The notes: a model not told the origin generated them from the sequence alone. DNA of 64,000 nucleotides from Paraflavitalea devenefica (GCF_011759375.1 NZ_JAARML010000001.1:496001-560000), one strand, 5' to 3'. Counted from the first letter of the stretch, positions 18,429-27,837 are shown. Numbers and translations: made by a program.

Positions 18429-19394
18429 TTATTGCTGCTGTTTGAATTCAAGGGTGATGATACCGTTTAGTAATATCTGGCTTTGGGGTTGGAGGTCGAA
18501 CCAGCGCGGGCTATGCGCATCGCTTTTGGCAATGATGATCTCATTGACCCTGGTTTCATTGGAACTGAAGGAAGCAATCTGGCATTTCCCGGTCGCATCA
18601 TTTAACCGGATACGCGCATGGGGGTTGGATACGTAGCTGGAATCGAGCAACAGGTAGTTGCTATACCCCTGGTTTTCCGGCTCTTTCCGGGCTATGACTA
18701 TTTCAGTATCCTTCATGATGTAGGTATCGCCTTTGTTCTTATCGCCCATGAAGTATTCGATCCTTGCAAATCCATGTTCCGTATTGCGCGCCTGCCTGAT
18801 GGTTGATCCGCCGCCCAGGGAAAGGTCATTGCTGAATTTGATGGTAAAGTTGCCGCTTTCGGCAAAGTGGATATGCCGCAGCACTTCGAGGTTGATGTCC
18901 ATTTTGTCAAACACGTTGGTAACTTTTGACTTCATGGTCACTTTGGCGGTATGCCGCCTTTCTGCGTTTATACCGCCGGCCCTGATACCCGTGAGCATGC
19001 CTACCACTTTCCTGTCATAAGGACCTATTTTTTCATTGTTGAAGTCAAGCGCCGGACCAAACCTGAATTGCCAATGGGAAGATACCGGAGATAGGTCTTC
19101 ATAATTTTTCCGGTATACCTGGAGTTTTTTATAGAACATTTTGACGGCCTCTTTTACCAATACCGGAAAAGAAGGCAAGCGTTGTTCATAGACATCGGGA
19201 TGTAATATGACCAGGAAGTGCATGTTGAACATGAGGCTGGCGCCAACAGATTCCGTTTTGCAGGAATCATCAAAACAATCTACCAGTTCCTTTAATATAT
19301 CATTGTTGGTGATGGGTACCGGTTGGTCCCTGGTACCTTCCGGAATGAGCCAGTTTTTCATAGCCCCGAAGAAATCGCCCGATCTTTTTTTCAT
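18429..19394 (-). CDS. FHA-like protein, first gene of the cell-wall kinase locus
   Basis: 321 residues with no signal peptide. The C-terminal part (about 230-318) has an FHA-like pattern: IVIARKE (Ala-Arg instead of the usual Gly-Arg), S256-N-P-H259 in YVSNPHARIRL, N279 in FSSNETRVN, and a final LLNGIITLEF strand. The N-terminal region (about 30-120; NMHFLVILHPDVYEQRL, with HWQFRFGPALD further on) looks like the domain that precedes FHA in actinobacterial FhaA, but this is by eye. A middle domain of about 90 residues is unassigned. It is the first gene of the locus and ends two bases before the microprotein ATG. The altered GR motif makes phosphothreonine binding less certain than for the other FHA protein. 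Confidence 0.75.
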   Translation of the reverse strand: MKKRSGDFFGAMKNWLIPEGTRDQPVPITNNDILKELVDCFDDSCKTESVGASLMFNMHFLVILHPDVYEQRLPSFPVLVKEAVKMFYKKLQVYRKNYEDLSPVSSHWQFRFGPALDFNNEKIGPYDRKVVGMLTGIRAGGINAERRHTAKVTMKSKVTNVFDKMDINLEVLRHIHFAESGNFTIKFSNDLSLGGGSTIRQARNTEHGFARIEYFMGDKNKGDTYIMKDTEIVIARKEPENQGYSNYLLLDSSYVSNPHARIRLNDATGKCQIASFSSNETRVNEIIIAKSDAHSPRWFDLQPQSQILLNGIITLEFKQQQ

Positions 19395-19698
19395 AATGCG
19401 CCGGTTGTATATTCAAAGAAATACAGGGTATATCAGTTGTTAATTAAATGTAGAAGATTTTAATATAGCCGAATGATAAAGAAAACCTAAAACGCAAGCC
19501 CGGTGCAGCCTTTAGGAATTTATTAAGAATAGTTAACAGACAGGCGGGAGAAGGCGCAAAAACGGTAGCGAGCGGTTTTTATTGTTTTTCTAAAATGTTA
19601 AAATAGCGAAAGGCACAAGTACGCCCCCGCACATGGCCAGGCTGCATACTTGCGCCAGGATGAGGATAAAGAAATTTGTATAGTTTCGCGAGGTGAGT
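19395..19698. other. Divergent intergenic region with probable promoters
   Basis: About 300 bases, AT-rich near the FHA-like gene, with no plausible coding frame. On the minus strand TTTCTTTG (19421-19414) is one mismatch from TAnnTTTG and may start the cell-wall kinase locus. On the plus strand TATAGTTTCG (around 19680-19690) is a weaker candidate for the DUF92 gene. Confidence 0.4.
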
Positions 19699-20415
19699 AT
19701 GCTTCATTCTCTTCCTGTACACTTTATTGTTATCGGCGGTCTTTTACTGGGTATGCTGCTCAGTGTGAAGACGGGTAAGTTATCTGTGCCGGCCTCTTTG
19801 GCAGGCGGACTGATCGGCTACCTGGTATTTGCCGGTGCGGGATTCGCCGGCCTGATGATGCTGGCCAGTTTTTTTATCCTGGGCACCCTGGCCACTTCGC
19901 ACCGCAAGGAGCTGAAAGCAACCATGCATGCAGATGGACTTCATGAACAGCAAAGAACAGCCGGGCAGGTTTTTGCCAATGGGGGCGTGGCGGCTATATC
20001 GGGCATTTTAGCACTGGCCGATCCTGCCCACGCCTCCCTGTATGTGGTGATGCTGGCTGCCAGCCTTGCTTCCGCTACCGCCGACACACTGTCTTCTGAG
20101 CTGGGCACGGTGTATGGCCGTCATTTTTATAATGTGCTGACCTTTAAAAAAGATCAGCGTGGACTGGATGGCGTGATCAGCCTGGAAGGCACTTTATTGG
20201 GCGCCGCAGGCGCTATGGTCATTGCGGCTATTTATGGGGTGGCTTTTGGTGTGGGTAAAGCAAGCCTGCTGATCGTTGTTGCCGGTATAGCCGGTAACCT
20301 GCTGGATTCTGTATTGGGCGCCTCCCTGGAACGTAAAGGGATTATTAAGAATGATGGGGTCAATTTTTTGAATACACTGTTTGCAGCACTGGTGGTGTGG
20401 GTGTTTCAGTTGTAG
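19699..20415 (+). CDS. DUF92 family membrane protein
   Basis: About 238 residues from the ATG at 19699; a GTG two codons upstream is also possible. It is almost entirely hydrophobic, with about six membrane spans, and has the DUF92/TMEM19 signatures: KTGKLSVPASLAGGLIGYLVF, then ATADTLSSELGTVYG and GVISLEGTLLGAAGA. Plant and cyanobacterial relatives (VTE6) phosphorylate phytyl phosphate, so an isoprenoid-phosphate kinase role is possible; the bacterial substrate is not known. It lies 42 bases before the cytochrome gene on the same strand and may share its transcript. Confidence 0.85.
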   Translation: MLHSLPVHFIVIGGLLLGMLLSVKTGKLSVPASLAGGLIGYLVFAGAGFAGLMMLASFFILGTLATSHRKELKATMHADGLHEQQRTAGQVFANGGVAAISGILALADPAHASLYVVMLAASLASATADTLSSELGTVYGRHFYNVLTFKKDQRGLDGVISLEGTLLGAAGAMVIAAIYGVAFGVGKASLLIVVAGIAGNLLDSVLGASLERKGIIKNDGVNFLNTLFAALVVWVFQL

Positions 20416-20457
20416 AAGAGCGGGGGTATCAGTATATTTAAGCATCATTCCCCTTGT

Positions 20458-21714
20458 ATGAATAAACGCCTGCTGTATGTATGCTGCTTTATTGTGTCCT
20501 GTATTATTATCTTTTCACAGTGCGTGGATAGCAAGGCTGATGAAGCAGATATCAGGGGTGAACAATTTGCAGGGTCTTCTACCTGTATAAGCTGCCATAA
20601 AGCTGTTTACGATTCCTATGTTTCTACGGCTCATGCCAATACTTCCCGGCCGGCCACGAAAGAAACTGTTACAGGCAGCTTTGCTTCACCGGATAATGTG
20701 TTCTCTTATAACCCTAATTCCAGGGTGGTAATGGAAGACCGGGCCAATGGTCTTTTTCAATCGACCTATGTGAACGGATTATTACAGGGCAGCTATCCCT
20801 TTGATATTGCCATTGGTTCATCGAGGAAAGCGCAAACGTATCTTTACTGGAAGGCAGACCAGTATTTTCAATTGCCGGTATCCTATTTTGTACCGGCACA
20901 TAGCTGGGCCAATAGTCCCGGTTTCCCGGCATCCCATCCCAAGTTTGACAGAGTGATCCCCAGCACCTGCTTTGGCTGCCATAGCTCCATGGTAGCGCTT
21001 AAAGAGGTAAAGTTGCAGGGCGTGACCACCACTGAAATGTTTGAGCAGAACAAGATCATTTATGGTATTGACTGTGAACGTTGCCATGGACCGGCCGCCA
21101 ACCATGTAACATTCCATACAGCAAATCCCCGGGAGAAACAACCGATGCATATTACCCGGATCAGTTCCCTGGCCAACAATGCTAAACTGGATATGTGCGC
21201 GCTGTGTCATTCCGGGCTAAAGACACCCCAAAAGTCCGCCTTTGCCTTTAAGCCCGGTGATGCCCTGTCGGATTATTATTACCCTGATTTTACGAAGTCG
21301 ACAAAAGCCACTGAACTGGATGTGCATGGCAATCAATACCAGTTGTTCATGGCCAGTCAGTGCTTCCGGAAAAGCAAGGATATGAATTGCTCGTCGTGCC
21401 ATGATCCCCATACTACAGAAAGGAATGTGACAGCACTTTCCCAAGGCTGTATGAATTGCCATTCCACGAACGGTCATAATTTTTGCAAGACGAGATCTGT
21501 CCCGTATCCGGTCCTTGTTACCAATTGTATTGACTGTCACATGCCTGCCCTCCCTTCCAATAAGATCACGCTGCTAGCCAACGGACAAACAAGTCCCACA
21601 CCCGACTCCATTCGCACCCATTTGATCGCGGTTTATGCTACTGAAGCAGAAAAAGTAGCAGCCTGTCTAAAAAGAGCCCGCAAGCCATCATGGATTGATA
21701 TTTTTGCACCATGA
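20458..21714 (+). CDS. Seven-heme c-type cytochrome, probable lipoprotein
   Basis: 418 residues with a hydrophobic leader ending in SQC, a possible lipobox, so it is probably anchored by lipid after export. Seven CxxCH heme sites are visible: CISCH, CFGCH, CERCH, CALCH, CSSCH, CMNCH, CIDCH. Spacing and the CERCHGPAANH segment resemble the cytochrome c554-type multiheme families. It should carry electrons in the periplasm or at the outer membrane; the partner is not evident. Its stop overlaps the next gene's ATG by four bases (ATGA), so it is co-translated with a flavin monooxygenase. Confidence 0.88.
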   Translation: MNKRLLYVCCFIVSCIIIFSQCVDSKADEADIRGEQFAGSSTCISCHKAVYDSYVSTAHANTSRPATKETVTGSFASPDNVFSYNPNSRVVMEDRANGLFQSTYVNGLLQGSYPFDIAIGSSRKAQTYLYWKADQYFQLPVSYFVPAHSWANSPGFPASHPKFDRVIPSTCFGCHSSMVALKEVKLQGVTTTEMFEQNKIIYGIDCERCHGPAANHVTFHTANPREKQPMHITRISSLANNAKLDMCALCHSGLKTPQKSAFAFKPGDALSDYYYPDFTKSTKATELDVHGNQYQLFMASQCFRKSKDMNCSSCHDPHTTERNVTALSQGCMNCHSTNGHNFCKTRSVPYPVLVTNCIDCHMPALPSNKITLLANGQTSPTPDSIRTHLIAVYATEAEKVAACLKRARKPSWIDIFAP

Positions 21715-22853
21715 ATCCCGGATTTACGATTATTGGCGCCGGTATTGCCGGACTCACTACAGCCATTGCACTGCAGCAGGCAGGTTTTAAGGTAACCATT
21801 TTTGAAGCAGCACCGGACATTAAAGCGATTGGCGCCGGGCTTGCCCTGAGTGCGAATGCCCTGAAAGCATTCGACCGGCTGGGTTGTATGCAGGAGGTGA
21901 TTGCCGAAGGACGCCTGTTGGATTCGTTTACTATTTATGATGAAAAAGGGAAAGCCCTCACACAGATAGACAGCAAAGCCATCGGTAAAAAGTATGGTGT
22001 TGATAATTTTACGATCCACCGGGCAGCCTTACACCAGTTATTGCTTTCCAAAGTGAACGCCACCAGTGTACATATTGATAAACGGGTAACGGATGTAGTG
22101 CAACAAGCCAATAAGGTTACGGTCAGTTTTCATGATGGTACCGTTCATGAAACCGACTTCCTGATCGCAGCCGATGGCATTCATTCCGTGATCCGCAAAA
22201 AACTACTGCCCGATGTACCGGTACGGTATTCCGGTTATACCTGCTGGCGGGCGGTGATTGACAATTCGTCGCTTAACCTGGCTACCACTTCAGAAACCTG
22301 GGGAAAGTCCGGCCGTTTTGGTATCTGTCCGCTGGCCAATGACAAGATTTACTGGTTTGCCTGCATCAATGCTCCTCAGCATGATAAACGCCTGCAACAA
22401 TATAAGGTAGCAGATCTGCAGGACCATTTCCGGTTGTTTCATGACCCTATACCTGCTATTCTTGAACAAACGAAGGATACCAACCTGATCTGGGGTGATA
22501 TCATTGATCTGCCTCCTCTGTCTCTTTATGCTTTTGGCCGGATTGTACTAATTGGCGACGCTGCCCATGCCACTACCCCCAATATGGGGCAAGGCGCCTG
22601 CCAGGCGATAGAAGATGCTGTGGTGCTGGCTGATGAGCTGAAAAAGAATAGGGATGTGCCCAAAGCCTTCCGGTCGTTTGAGCAACGGCGGCTAAAGCGT
22701 ACTCATTATGTGGTGAATACTTCCTGGAAGGTGGGCAAGGTGGCGCAATGGGATAACCCGTTCCTGGTTGCGATCCGGAATTTTTTGTTCCGGCGGATCC
22801 CCCGGAGTGTTAGTGAACGGCAGATGAAATTTTTGTATGAGGTGGATTTTTGA
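21711..22853 (+). CDS. FAD-dependent monooxygenase
   Basis: 380 residues. The N-terminal Rossmann motif is GAGIAGLTTAIALQQAGF, a middle motif is AADGIHSVIRKKL, and the second FAD motif is GDAAHATTPNMGQGACQAIE. This is the group A flavoprotein hydroxylase pattern (para-hydroxybenzoate hydroxylase, TetX, kynurenine monooxygenase relatives), using NAD(P)H and O2. The substrate cannot be read from sequence. It overlaps the cytochrome gene by four bases. The next gene is convergent with nine bases between. Confidence 0.9.
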   Translation: MNPGFTIIGAGIAGLTTAIALQQAGFKVTIFEAAPDIKAIGAGLALSANALKAFDRLGCMQEVIAEGRLLDSFTIYDEKGKALTQIDSKAIGKKYGVDNFTIHRAALHQLLLSKVNATSVHIDKRVTDVVQQANKVTVSFHDGTVHETDFLIAADGIHSVIRKKLLPDVPVRYSGYTCWRAVIDNSSLNLATTSETWGKSGRFGICPLANDKIYWFACINAPQHDKRLQQYKVADLQDHFRLFHDPIPAILEQTKDTNLIWGDIIDLPPLSLYAFGRIVLIGDAAHATTPNMGQGACQAIEDAVVLADELKKNRDVPKAFRSFEQRRLKRTHYVVNTSWKVGKVAQWDNPFLVAIRNFLFRRIPRSVSERQMKFLYEVDF

Positions 22854-22862
22854 GGAAGGTTA

Positions 22863-23435
22863 TTATTTATGGATATAGTCGGCGGCCTTGTTGTAAACCT
22901 GCTGCACCACAAAGTCCTGGACCATTTGCTTTGCATTCCGGTAGGAGCAGGTCCCATATACCTGTATGCTACCTGTAACGTTTATGTTCCCGCTAACGTT
23001 ATAGGATGTTTGTACCGGCTTGCCATTCTCGTTCCCGGTGAGCGTAATGGAGGCGTAACAGGTGGCACTGGCGCGGAAGTTAGCTGATTTGATCAAAGGT
23101 GTCCAGATCATTCCCGGAGAAAGCGAATTGATCTCCACATTCAGGGCCTGGCATTTTACATCCGCACCTATAACGGTTCGTCCCTTATAGTAAACCCTGA
23201 CCGGTATATTGCTTGCCTGTCCGTTGAAGTTGCAGGGACTGTTGATCGTTTCCTCCCAGGCTCTGTTGATTTTCATAGAAGGCTTAGCGATGGTAGCAGT
23301 GCTTTGCCAATTGCTGGTTGTATTGCCAGTAATGTTATTCTTGTACCAGGAAATATCCAGTGTGCCCACCTCCCGCAGTATAATTAGTAAGATTACAATA
23401 CCTACTATGAGGTAGCGCTTTTTAGGGAGTTTCAT
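22863..23435 (-). CDS. Membrane-anchored protein of unknown function
   Basis: 190 residues. One N-terminal TM (YLIVGIVILLIILREV) is followed by a periplasmic, probably beta-rich domain with four cysteines (CNF, VKCQAL, ATCYAS, GTCSYRN) that could form disulfides. The C-terminal end is helical (MVQDFVVQQVYNKAADYI). I recognise no family. It stands alone on the minus strand between the monooxygenase and transporter genes. Confidence 0.7.
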   Translation of the reverse strand: MKLPKKRYLIVGIVILLIILREVGTLDISWYKNNITGNTTSNWQSTATIAKPSMKINRAWEETINSPCNFNGQASNIPVRVYYKGRTVIGADVKCQALNVEINSLSPGMIWTPLIKSANFRASATCYASITLTGNENGKPVQTSYNVSGNINVTGSIQVYGTCSYRNAKQMVQDFVVQQVYNKAADYIHK

Positions 23436-23497
23436 TAGCCAGGGTTAAGGGATGTTGTATGCTTCCGAAAGTAATATAGTTTTTGCACAAACGCAAT

Positions 23498-24838
23498 TTA
23501 TTTCCCCAATACCCATATTACCCAGATCAATAGCTGTACCGTAAGGCCCATCCACAAAGTTGCCACGCTGTACACTTTCAGTGTAGCGGCCGTTTGCAGG
23601 TTGGAAAAGCGGCTAATGACCCAGAAATAGGCATCGTTGGCATGACTTACCATCATGCTGCCGGCACCCATACTTAAAATAGTCAATGTAACTCCCATGG
23701 GTGACTGCAACCCGAGGCTGCCCAGCAAAGGCGTAACAAGTGATGCAGCCGTAATGACCGCCACGGTAGAAGAACCCTGCGCTGTTTTTATGATGGCGGC
23801 AATTAAGAAAGGGAAGAAGATACCCAGTGAGAGTCCGCTAAGCATATCCCCTAAGTTTTTGCCCATGCCGGTAGCCTGCAACATTTCGCCAAACATACCG
23901 CCTGCAGCAATGATGGCCAGGATGATGCCTGCTTTTTCCACGCCACTCGTCAGCCAATGGGTCAATTCCTTTTTATGTTGTTGCTGAATGAGGATAAAGG
24001 ATACGAGGATGCCAATGGCCAGGGCTATTACGGGATCACCCACAAAGGAGATGAATTGCAAGGCCACACTTTGCGTCGTTTCCTGCGGTGTTGTAAAAAG
24101 CAGCATAATTGATCTGACAGCAATTAGAGCAATGGGCAGTACAACAGGCAAGAAAGAGGGCAAGGGTGGCGGCAGGCGCTTCACTGCTACTTCCTCAATT
24201 TCCGGCTCTATGTATTCATGCGTAATACTTTTCCCCCGCCACACACTCCATATATAACCAACAAGTGCAGCCGGTATGGCCAACACAATACCCCAGAGCA
24301 TCACCATTCCCAGTTCTCCCCCGGCAGTGCCGGTGGCAGCCGTAATGCCCGGATGAGGCGGCACCAGGCAATGGACCGCATAGAGGGAAGTAGCCAATAT
24401 CGCAGCCATGACCGGCATGCGATGATGCGCTTTTTTTACCAGCGAGTGATTCAGGCCGCTCAGGATGATGAAGCCACTATCACAAAATATGGGAAGGCCA
24501 ATGATGAAGCCTGTCAGCGCTATGGCTGCCGGTGCATTTTTTTCTTTGACTATCCGTAAGATGGCATTGGCCATGCTGATGGTGGCGCCTGTTTTTTCCA
24601 ATATTACCCCCAGGGTAGTACCGAACAGGATGAGCAGACCGATCTTTTCCATGGTATGACCGAATCCTGCCTTAAGTACAGTAACCACATTTTCCAGGGG
24701 CAACCCACTTAGTAACCCCACACCTAATGCCGCCAGGAGTAAGGCGAAAAAGGCGTTGACTTTCCTGTAGGCGGTAATCCATATGATAAAGACAATGCTT
24801 GCAAAAAGTAGCAGGAAAAGGTAATACGTGTTTGTCAT
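23498..24838 (-). CDS. GntP-family gluconate/glycerate:H+ symporter
   Basis: 446 residues with about 12 membrane spans. GntP-family signatures are present: FGTTLGVILEKTGATISMANAI, FCDSGFIILSGLN, LVPPHPGITAATG and SHANDAYFWVISRFSN. These transporters import sugar acids with protons. It starts nine bases after a glycerate 2-kinase gene on the same strand, so glycerate is the likely substrate. Confidence 0.9.
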   Translation of the reverse strand: MTNTYYLFLLLFASIVFIIWITAYRKVNAFFALLLAALGVGLLSGLPLENVVTVLKAGFGHTMEKIGLLILFGTTLGVILEKTGATISMANAILRIVKEKNAPAAIALTGFIIGLPIFCDSGFIILSGLNHSLVKKAHHRMPVMAAILATSLYAVHCLVPPHPGITAATGTAGGELGMVMLWGIVLAIPAALVGYIWSVWRGKSITHEYIEPEIEEVAVKRLPPPLPSFLPVVLPIALIAVRSIMLLFTTPQETTQSVALQFISFVGDPVIALAIGILVSFILIQQQHKKELTHWLTSGVEKAGIILAIIAAGGMFGEMLQATGMGKNLGDMLSGLSLGIFFPFLIAAIIKTAQGSSTVAVITAASLVTPLLGSLGLQSPMGVTLTILSMGAGSMMVSHANDAYFWVISRFSNLQTAATLKVYSVATLWMGLTVQLLIWVIWVLGK

Positions 24839-24847
24839 TGGTATGGT

Positions 24848-26182
24848 TTACTGTACAATAGCCATCATGATATCCATTACGTTGGTTTGCGTGGGGCCGG
24901 TTATCAGTAAGCTGTCTGTCTGCTTCAGGAAATGCCAGGCATCCTGTTCCCGGAGGTAGGCTTCTATATCCAGTTTCTTTTGAGTCACCAGGTGCAGGGT
25001 TTCTTTATCAATGACCCCGCCTGTGGCATCGGTTGGCCCGTCGGTGCCATCGGTACCGCCGCTTAGTATACAAATATTACCAGCACCTGTTTCATGTTGC
25101 CTTTTATTGAGTTCGCTTAAAGCAGTCAATACAAAATGCTGGTTGCGGCCTCCTTTGCCCTGGCCCGTAACCTTCACCGTTGTTTCACCGCCTTGTATAA
25201 TGCAAACCGGTCTTTCCCCCTGGTAATTTAAAGCCAATGCAACCAGTTTCCTGGCTTCGGTCTCCGCATCACCGATTATTAATGGATCAATGATGTAGGT
25301 ATGATAGCCCATATCCTTAGCCTTTTTAGCCGTCGCTTCTACGGCCATGCGGTTATTGCCAATGATCTTATTGAAAGTATTCTTAAAAAGTACATCCCCT
25401 GGCTTGGGTGTTTCCGGGATTATTCCTTTTCTTCCTTGCTCTATATGTAACCGGACGCTTTGCGGCAATACCGGTAGCAGGTTGTAATGGGAAAGAATAG
25501 CATATGCCTCCTGGAAAGTAGATGAATCGGCTACAGTAGGACCGCTTGCAATAGCCCCCAGGTCATCACCAGGCACATCACTGATGATCATGGAAAAAAC
25601 CCTGGCTCCATGACAATGACGCACCAATTGCCCGCCTTTAATACCCGAAAGATGCTTACGCACCGTATTTACTTCATGAATGGCAGCGCCTGATCTTATC
25701 AACTGGTCAAAAGTAGCCTGCACTTCGGTCAGCGTAGTACCGGGGAGCACATCGCACCACAAAGCAGATGCACCACCACTAATGAGACAAATTACGATAT
25801 CATCCTTTGTTACTTTTTCCAACAACTGTAAGGTTTGGGTAACTGCTTCCACGCCCTGTTCATCCGGCACCGGATGAGCGGCTTCCAATATCCGTATTTT
25901 ACCGGTGGGCAGGGAGTGACCGTATTTGGTAACCACCACCCCCTCTTTCAAAAGGTGGCCCAATATCGCTTCGGTGGCTGCTGCCATAGCCGCAGCGGCC
26001 TTGCCCGATCCGATAACATATACATGATCGAATGTATGTCTTTCTATTAACTGCCCGCCAATCACAAGCGCATTCTCTTTCACTGTCAACTGTTGCTGTA
26101 ACAAATGAGCAGGCTGCACGTCAGCAATGGCCGCCCTGAATATTTTTATAGCATTTTCTCTTTTCATACAGTGTTGATCCAT
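24848..26182 (-). CDS. Glycerate 2-kinase (MOFRL/DUF4147 family)
   Basis: 444 residues from the first ATG; the ATG five codons later (26167) is as good. The N-terminal DUF4147 domain has GSGKAAAAMAAATE, ISGGASALWCDVL and NTVRKHLSGIKGGQL. The C-terminal MOFRL domain has GGETTVKVTGQGKGGRNQ and ILSGGTDGTDGPTDATGGV. The enzyme phosphorylates D-glycerate with ATP, usually to 2-phosphoglycerate, feeding lower glycolysis. With the GntP transporter it forms an uptake and activation pair. Confidence 0.92.
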   Translation of the reverse strand: MDQHCMKRENAIKIFRAAIADVQPAHLLQQQLTVKENALVIGGQLIERHTFDHVYVIGSGKAAAAMAAATEAILGHLLKEGVVVTKYGHSLPTGKIRILEAAHPVPDEQGVEAVTQTLQLLEKVTKDDIVICLISGGASALWCDVLPGTTLTEVQATFDQLIRSGAAIHEVNTVRKHLSGIKGGQLVRHCHGARVFSMIISDVPGDDLGAIASGPTVADSSTFQEAYAILSHYNLLPVLPQSVRLHIEQGRKGIIPETPKPGDVLFKNTFNKIIGNNRMAVEATAKKAKDMGYHTYIIDPLIIGDAETEARKLVALALNYQGERPVCIIQGGETTVKVTGQGKGGRNQHFVLTALSELNKRQHETGAGNICILSGGTDGTDGPTDATGGVIDKETLHLVTQKKLDIEAYLREQDAWHFLKQTDSLLITGPTQTNVMDIMMAIVQ

Positions 26183-26416
26183 CTAATTTAATTGATTTTA
26201 CCGGAGGCTGTAAAGCGTTATCCATTAAAATGATAAACTGGCCCCTTTTTACAACCTGAGCTTTCCTGCAATATTTATGGACTCTACAGGCAAGTCAACT
26301 TCCGGGGATCATCCCAATTTGCAGTCATAATACAGGATGTATTCCCTGAAAAAGCCTGTCCTTCCAATTATACCCTGATCATACCCTGATTTTTTAACAA
26401 CCAAATACCATTAATT

Positions 26417-27778
26417 ATGCTTTCATCATTTCACAGGATGAACAGGCAGTTCCTTGTATTTACGCTGCCCTTCTTTTTCTTTCTTCTTCTTTTCAGCTCC
26501 TGCAACAAATGGGGCGATTTCTGGCATCATCATCCAGGTAAGGACGACCGCCCCACGGAGTATTCTGCCGATGTCATTGAAAAATGGATGGCCCTGCAAT
26601 TACGGTTAATGAAAAATGCCACAGGCATCCCCAATCATGGTTTTTCCCGGCATTACGTGTATGCCGGTATTGCTGCCTGGGAGTCGGTCGTACCCGGCAT
26701 ACCCGGTAATTTCTGGAAACGGTCATGGAATGGGCTTACGGGGCTTCCCCAGGCCTCCAATCAAAAAAAGTATTATTGGCCGGCGAATGTCAATGCCGCA
26801 CTAGCCTCTATTAACCGGTCGTTATTTCCCAACGCCAGCGCCACTGATAAGGCTGCTATTGACTCCCTGGAAAATGCCCTGAACGAAACCTTCCTTACCA
26901 AAATCAATCAGGGCCAGTTAAAAGTTTCTGTACAATTTGGTAAAGACGTTGCCACAGCCGTGTATACCTGGGCAGAAACAGATGGTTATAAAAACGCCAA
27001 TGCTCCCTATACACCACCGGTAGGTGACGGTTTATGGAAGCCTACTCCACCGGCTTTCGCCCCACCGGCTACTCCTCACTGGGGTAAAAACAGGCCGGTA
27101 GTAAAAGGCAGCCTGGTGAATACCCATCCCGGCCCGCCTCCGGCTTATTCCACCGATATTCATTCTCCTTTTTACAAGATGGTTAAAAAGGTATATGACG
27201 CCTCTCTAAATCTTACTACCGATCAAACCAACATGGCCATTTACTGGCGTGATGTACCGGGCGTTTCCTCCCCCGGCCATTGGTTAAGCATTCTGTTGCA
27301 AACCGTGCAGCAAACCGATGCCTCGCTGGCCAAAGCAGCCTTGGCTTATGCCCTTACAGGAGCAGGTGTTAATGATGGTTTGATCGGTTGTTTCCAGGTA
27401 AAATATACTTACAACCTGGTGCGACCTATTACCTATATACGAGAAACAATGGGATACCCCAACTGGGGTTCCTTGCTGGGTACGCCCGCCCACCCGGAGT
27501 ATCCTTCAGCCCATTCGGCCCTTTCGGCCGGAGCCGCCTATATATTCGACGAACTTTTCAGTGATGTCCATTCCTTCACCGACCACACGTATGATTATAT
27601 GGGATTTGCTCCCCGCTCTTACAAATCCTTCACTGCCATTGCCCAGGAGGCTGGCCAGTCGAGGTTGTATGGAGGCATTCATTACCAGCCTTCTATCGAT
27701 GCGGGTTTACAACAAGGCCGGAAAACAGGCGCCAATATATTTGGCCAGTGCCTATCGTCCAATTCTTCTCTGAAATGA
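26417..27778 (+). CDS. Vanadium-dependent haloperoxidase-like lipoprotein (PAP2 fold)
   Basis: 453 residues; the ATG at 26438 would give a more typical leader. FFLLLFSSC is a good lipobox, so it is probably an envelope lipoprotein. The C-terminal vanadate/phosphate pocket motifs are complete: KYTYNLVRP, YPSAHSALSAGA and SRLYGGIHYQPSID. Family members either oxidise halides with H2O2 or act as acid phosphatases; sequence alone does not decide which. It has its own terminator at 27800, and a divergent 235-base gap separates it from the glycerate kinase. Confidence 0.85.
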   Translation: MLSSFHRMNRQFLVFTLPFFFFLLLFSSCNKWGDFWHHHPGKDDRPTEYSADVIEKWMALQLRLMKNATGIPNHGFSRHYVYAGIAAWESVVPGIPGNFWKRSWNGLTGLPQASNQKKYYWPANVNAALASINRSLFPNASATDKAAIDSLENALNETFLTKINQGQLKVSVQFGKDVATAVYTWAETDGYKNANAPYTPPVGDGLWKPTPPAFAPPATPHWGKNRPVVKGSLVNTHPGPPPAYSTDIHSPFYKMVKKVYDASLNLTTDQTNMAIYWRDVPGVSSPGHWLSILLQTVQQTDASLAKAALAYALTGAGVNDGLIGCFQVKYTYNLVRPITYIRETMGYPNWGSLLGTPAHPEYPSAHSALSAGAAYIFDELFSDVHSFTDHTYDYMGFAPRSYKSFTAIAQEAGQSRLYGGIHYQPSIDAGLQQGRKTGANIFGQCLSSNSSLK

Positions 27779-27799
27779 CCTTTCTGTTCATCCCTCAAT

Positions 27800-27837
27800 A
27801 AGAGCCTGCCCTCCAATGAGGAGTCGGGCTCTTTTTT
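27800..27837 (+). terminator. Intrinsic terminator after the haloperoxidase gene
   Basis: AAGAGCC pairs with GGCTCTT, with an inner CTCC/GGAG stem, followed by TTTTTT at 27832-27837. It covers the first codons of the longest possible reading frame of the next AraC gene, so that gene must start further downstream. Confidence 0.75.

Noticed and set aside
21699..21706. TATTTTTG just before the monooxygenase ATG as a promoter
   Set aside because: It matches TAnnTTTG but lies in the coding end of the cytochrome gene, and the ATGA overlap already explains expression; kept only as a possibility.
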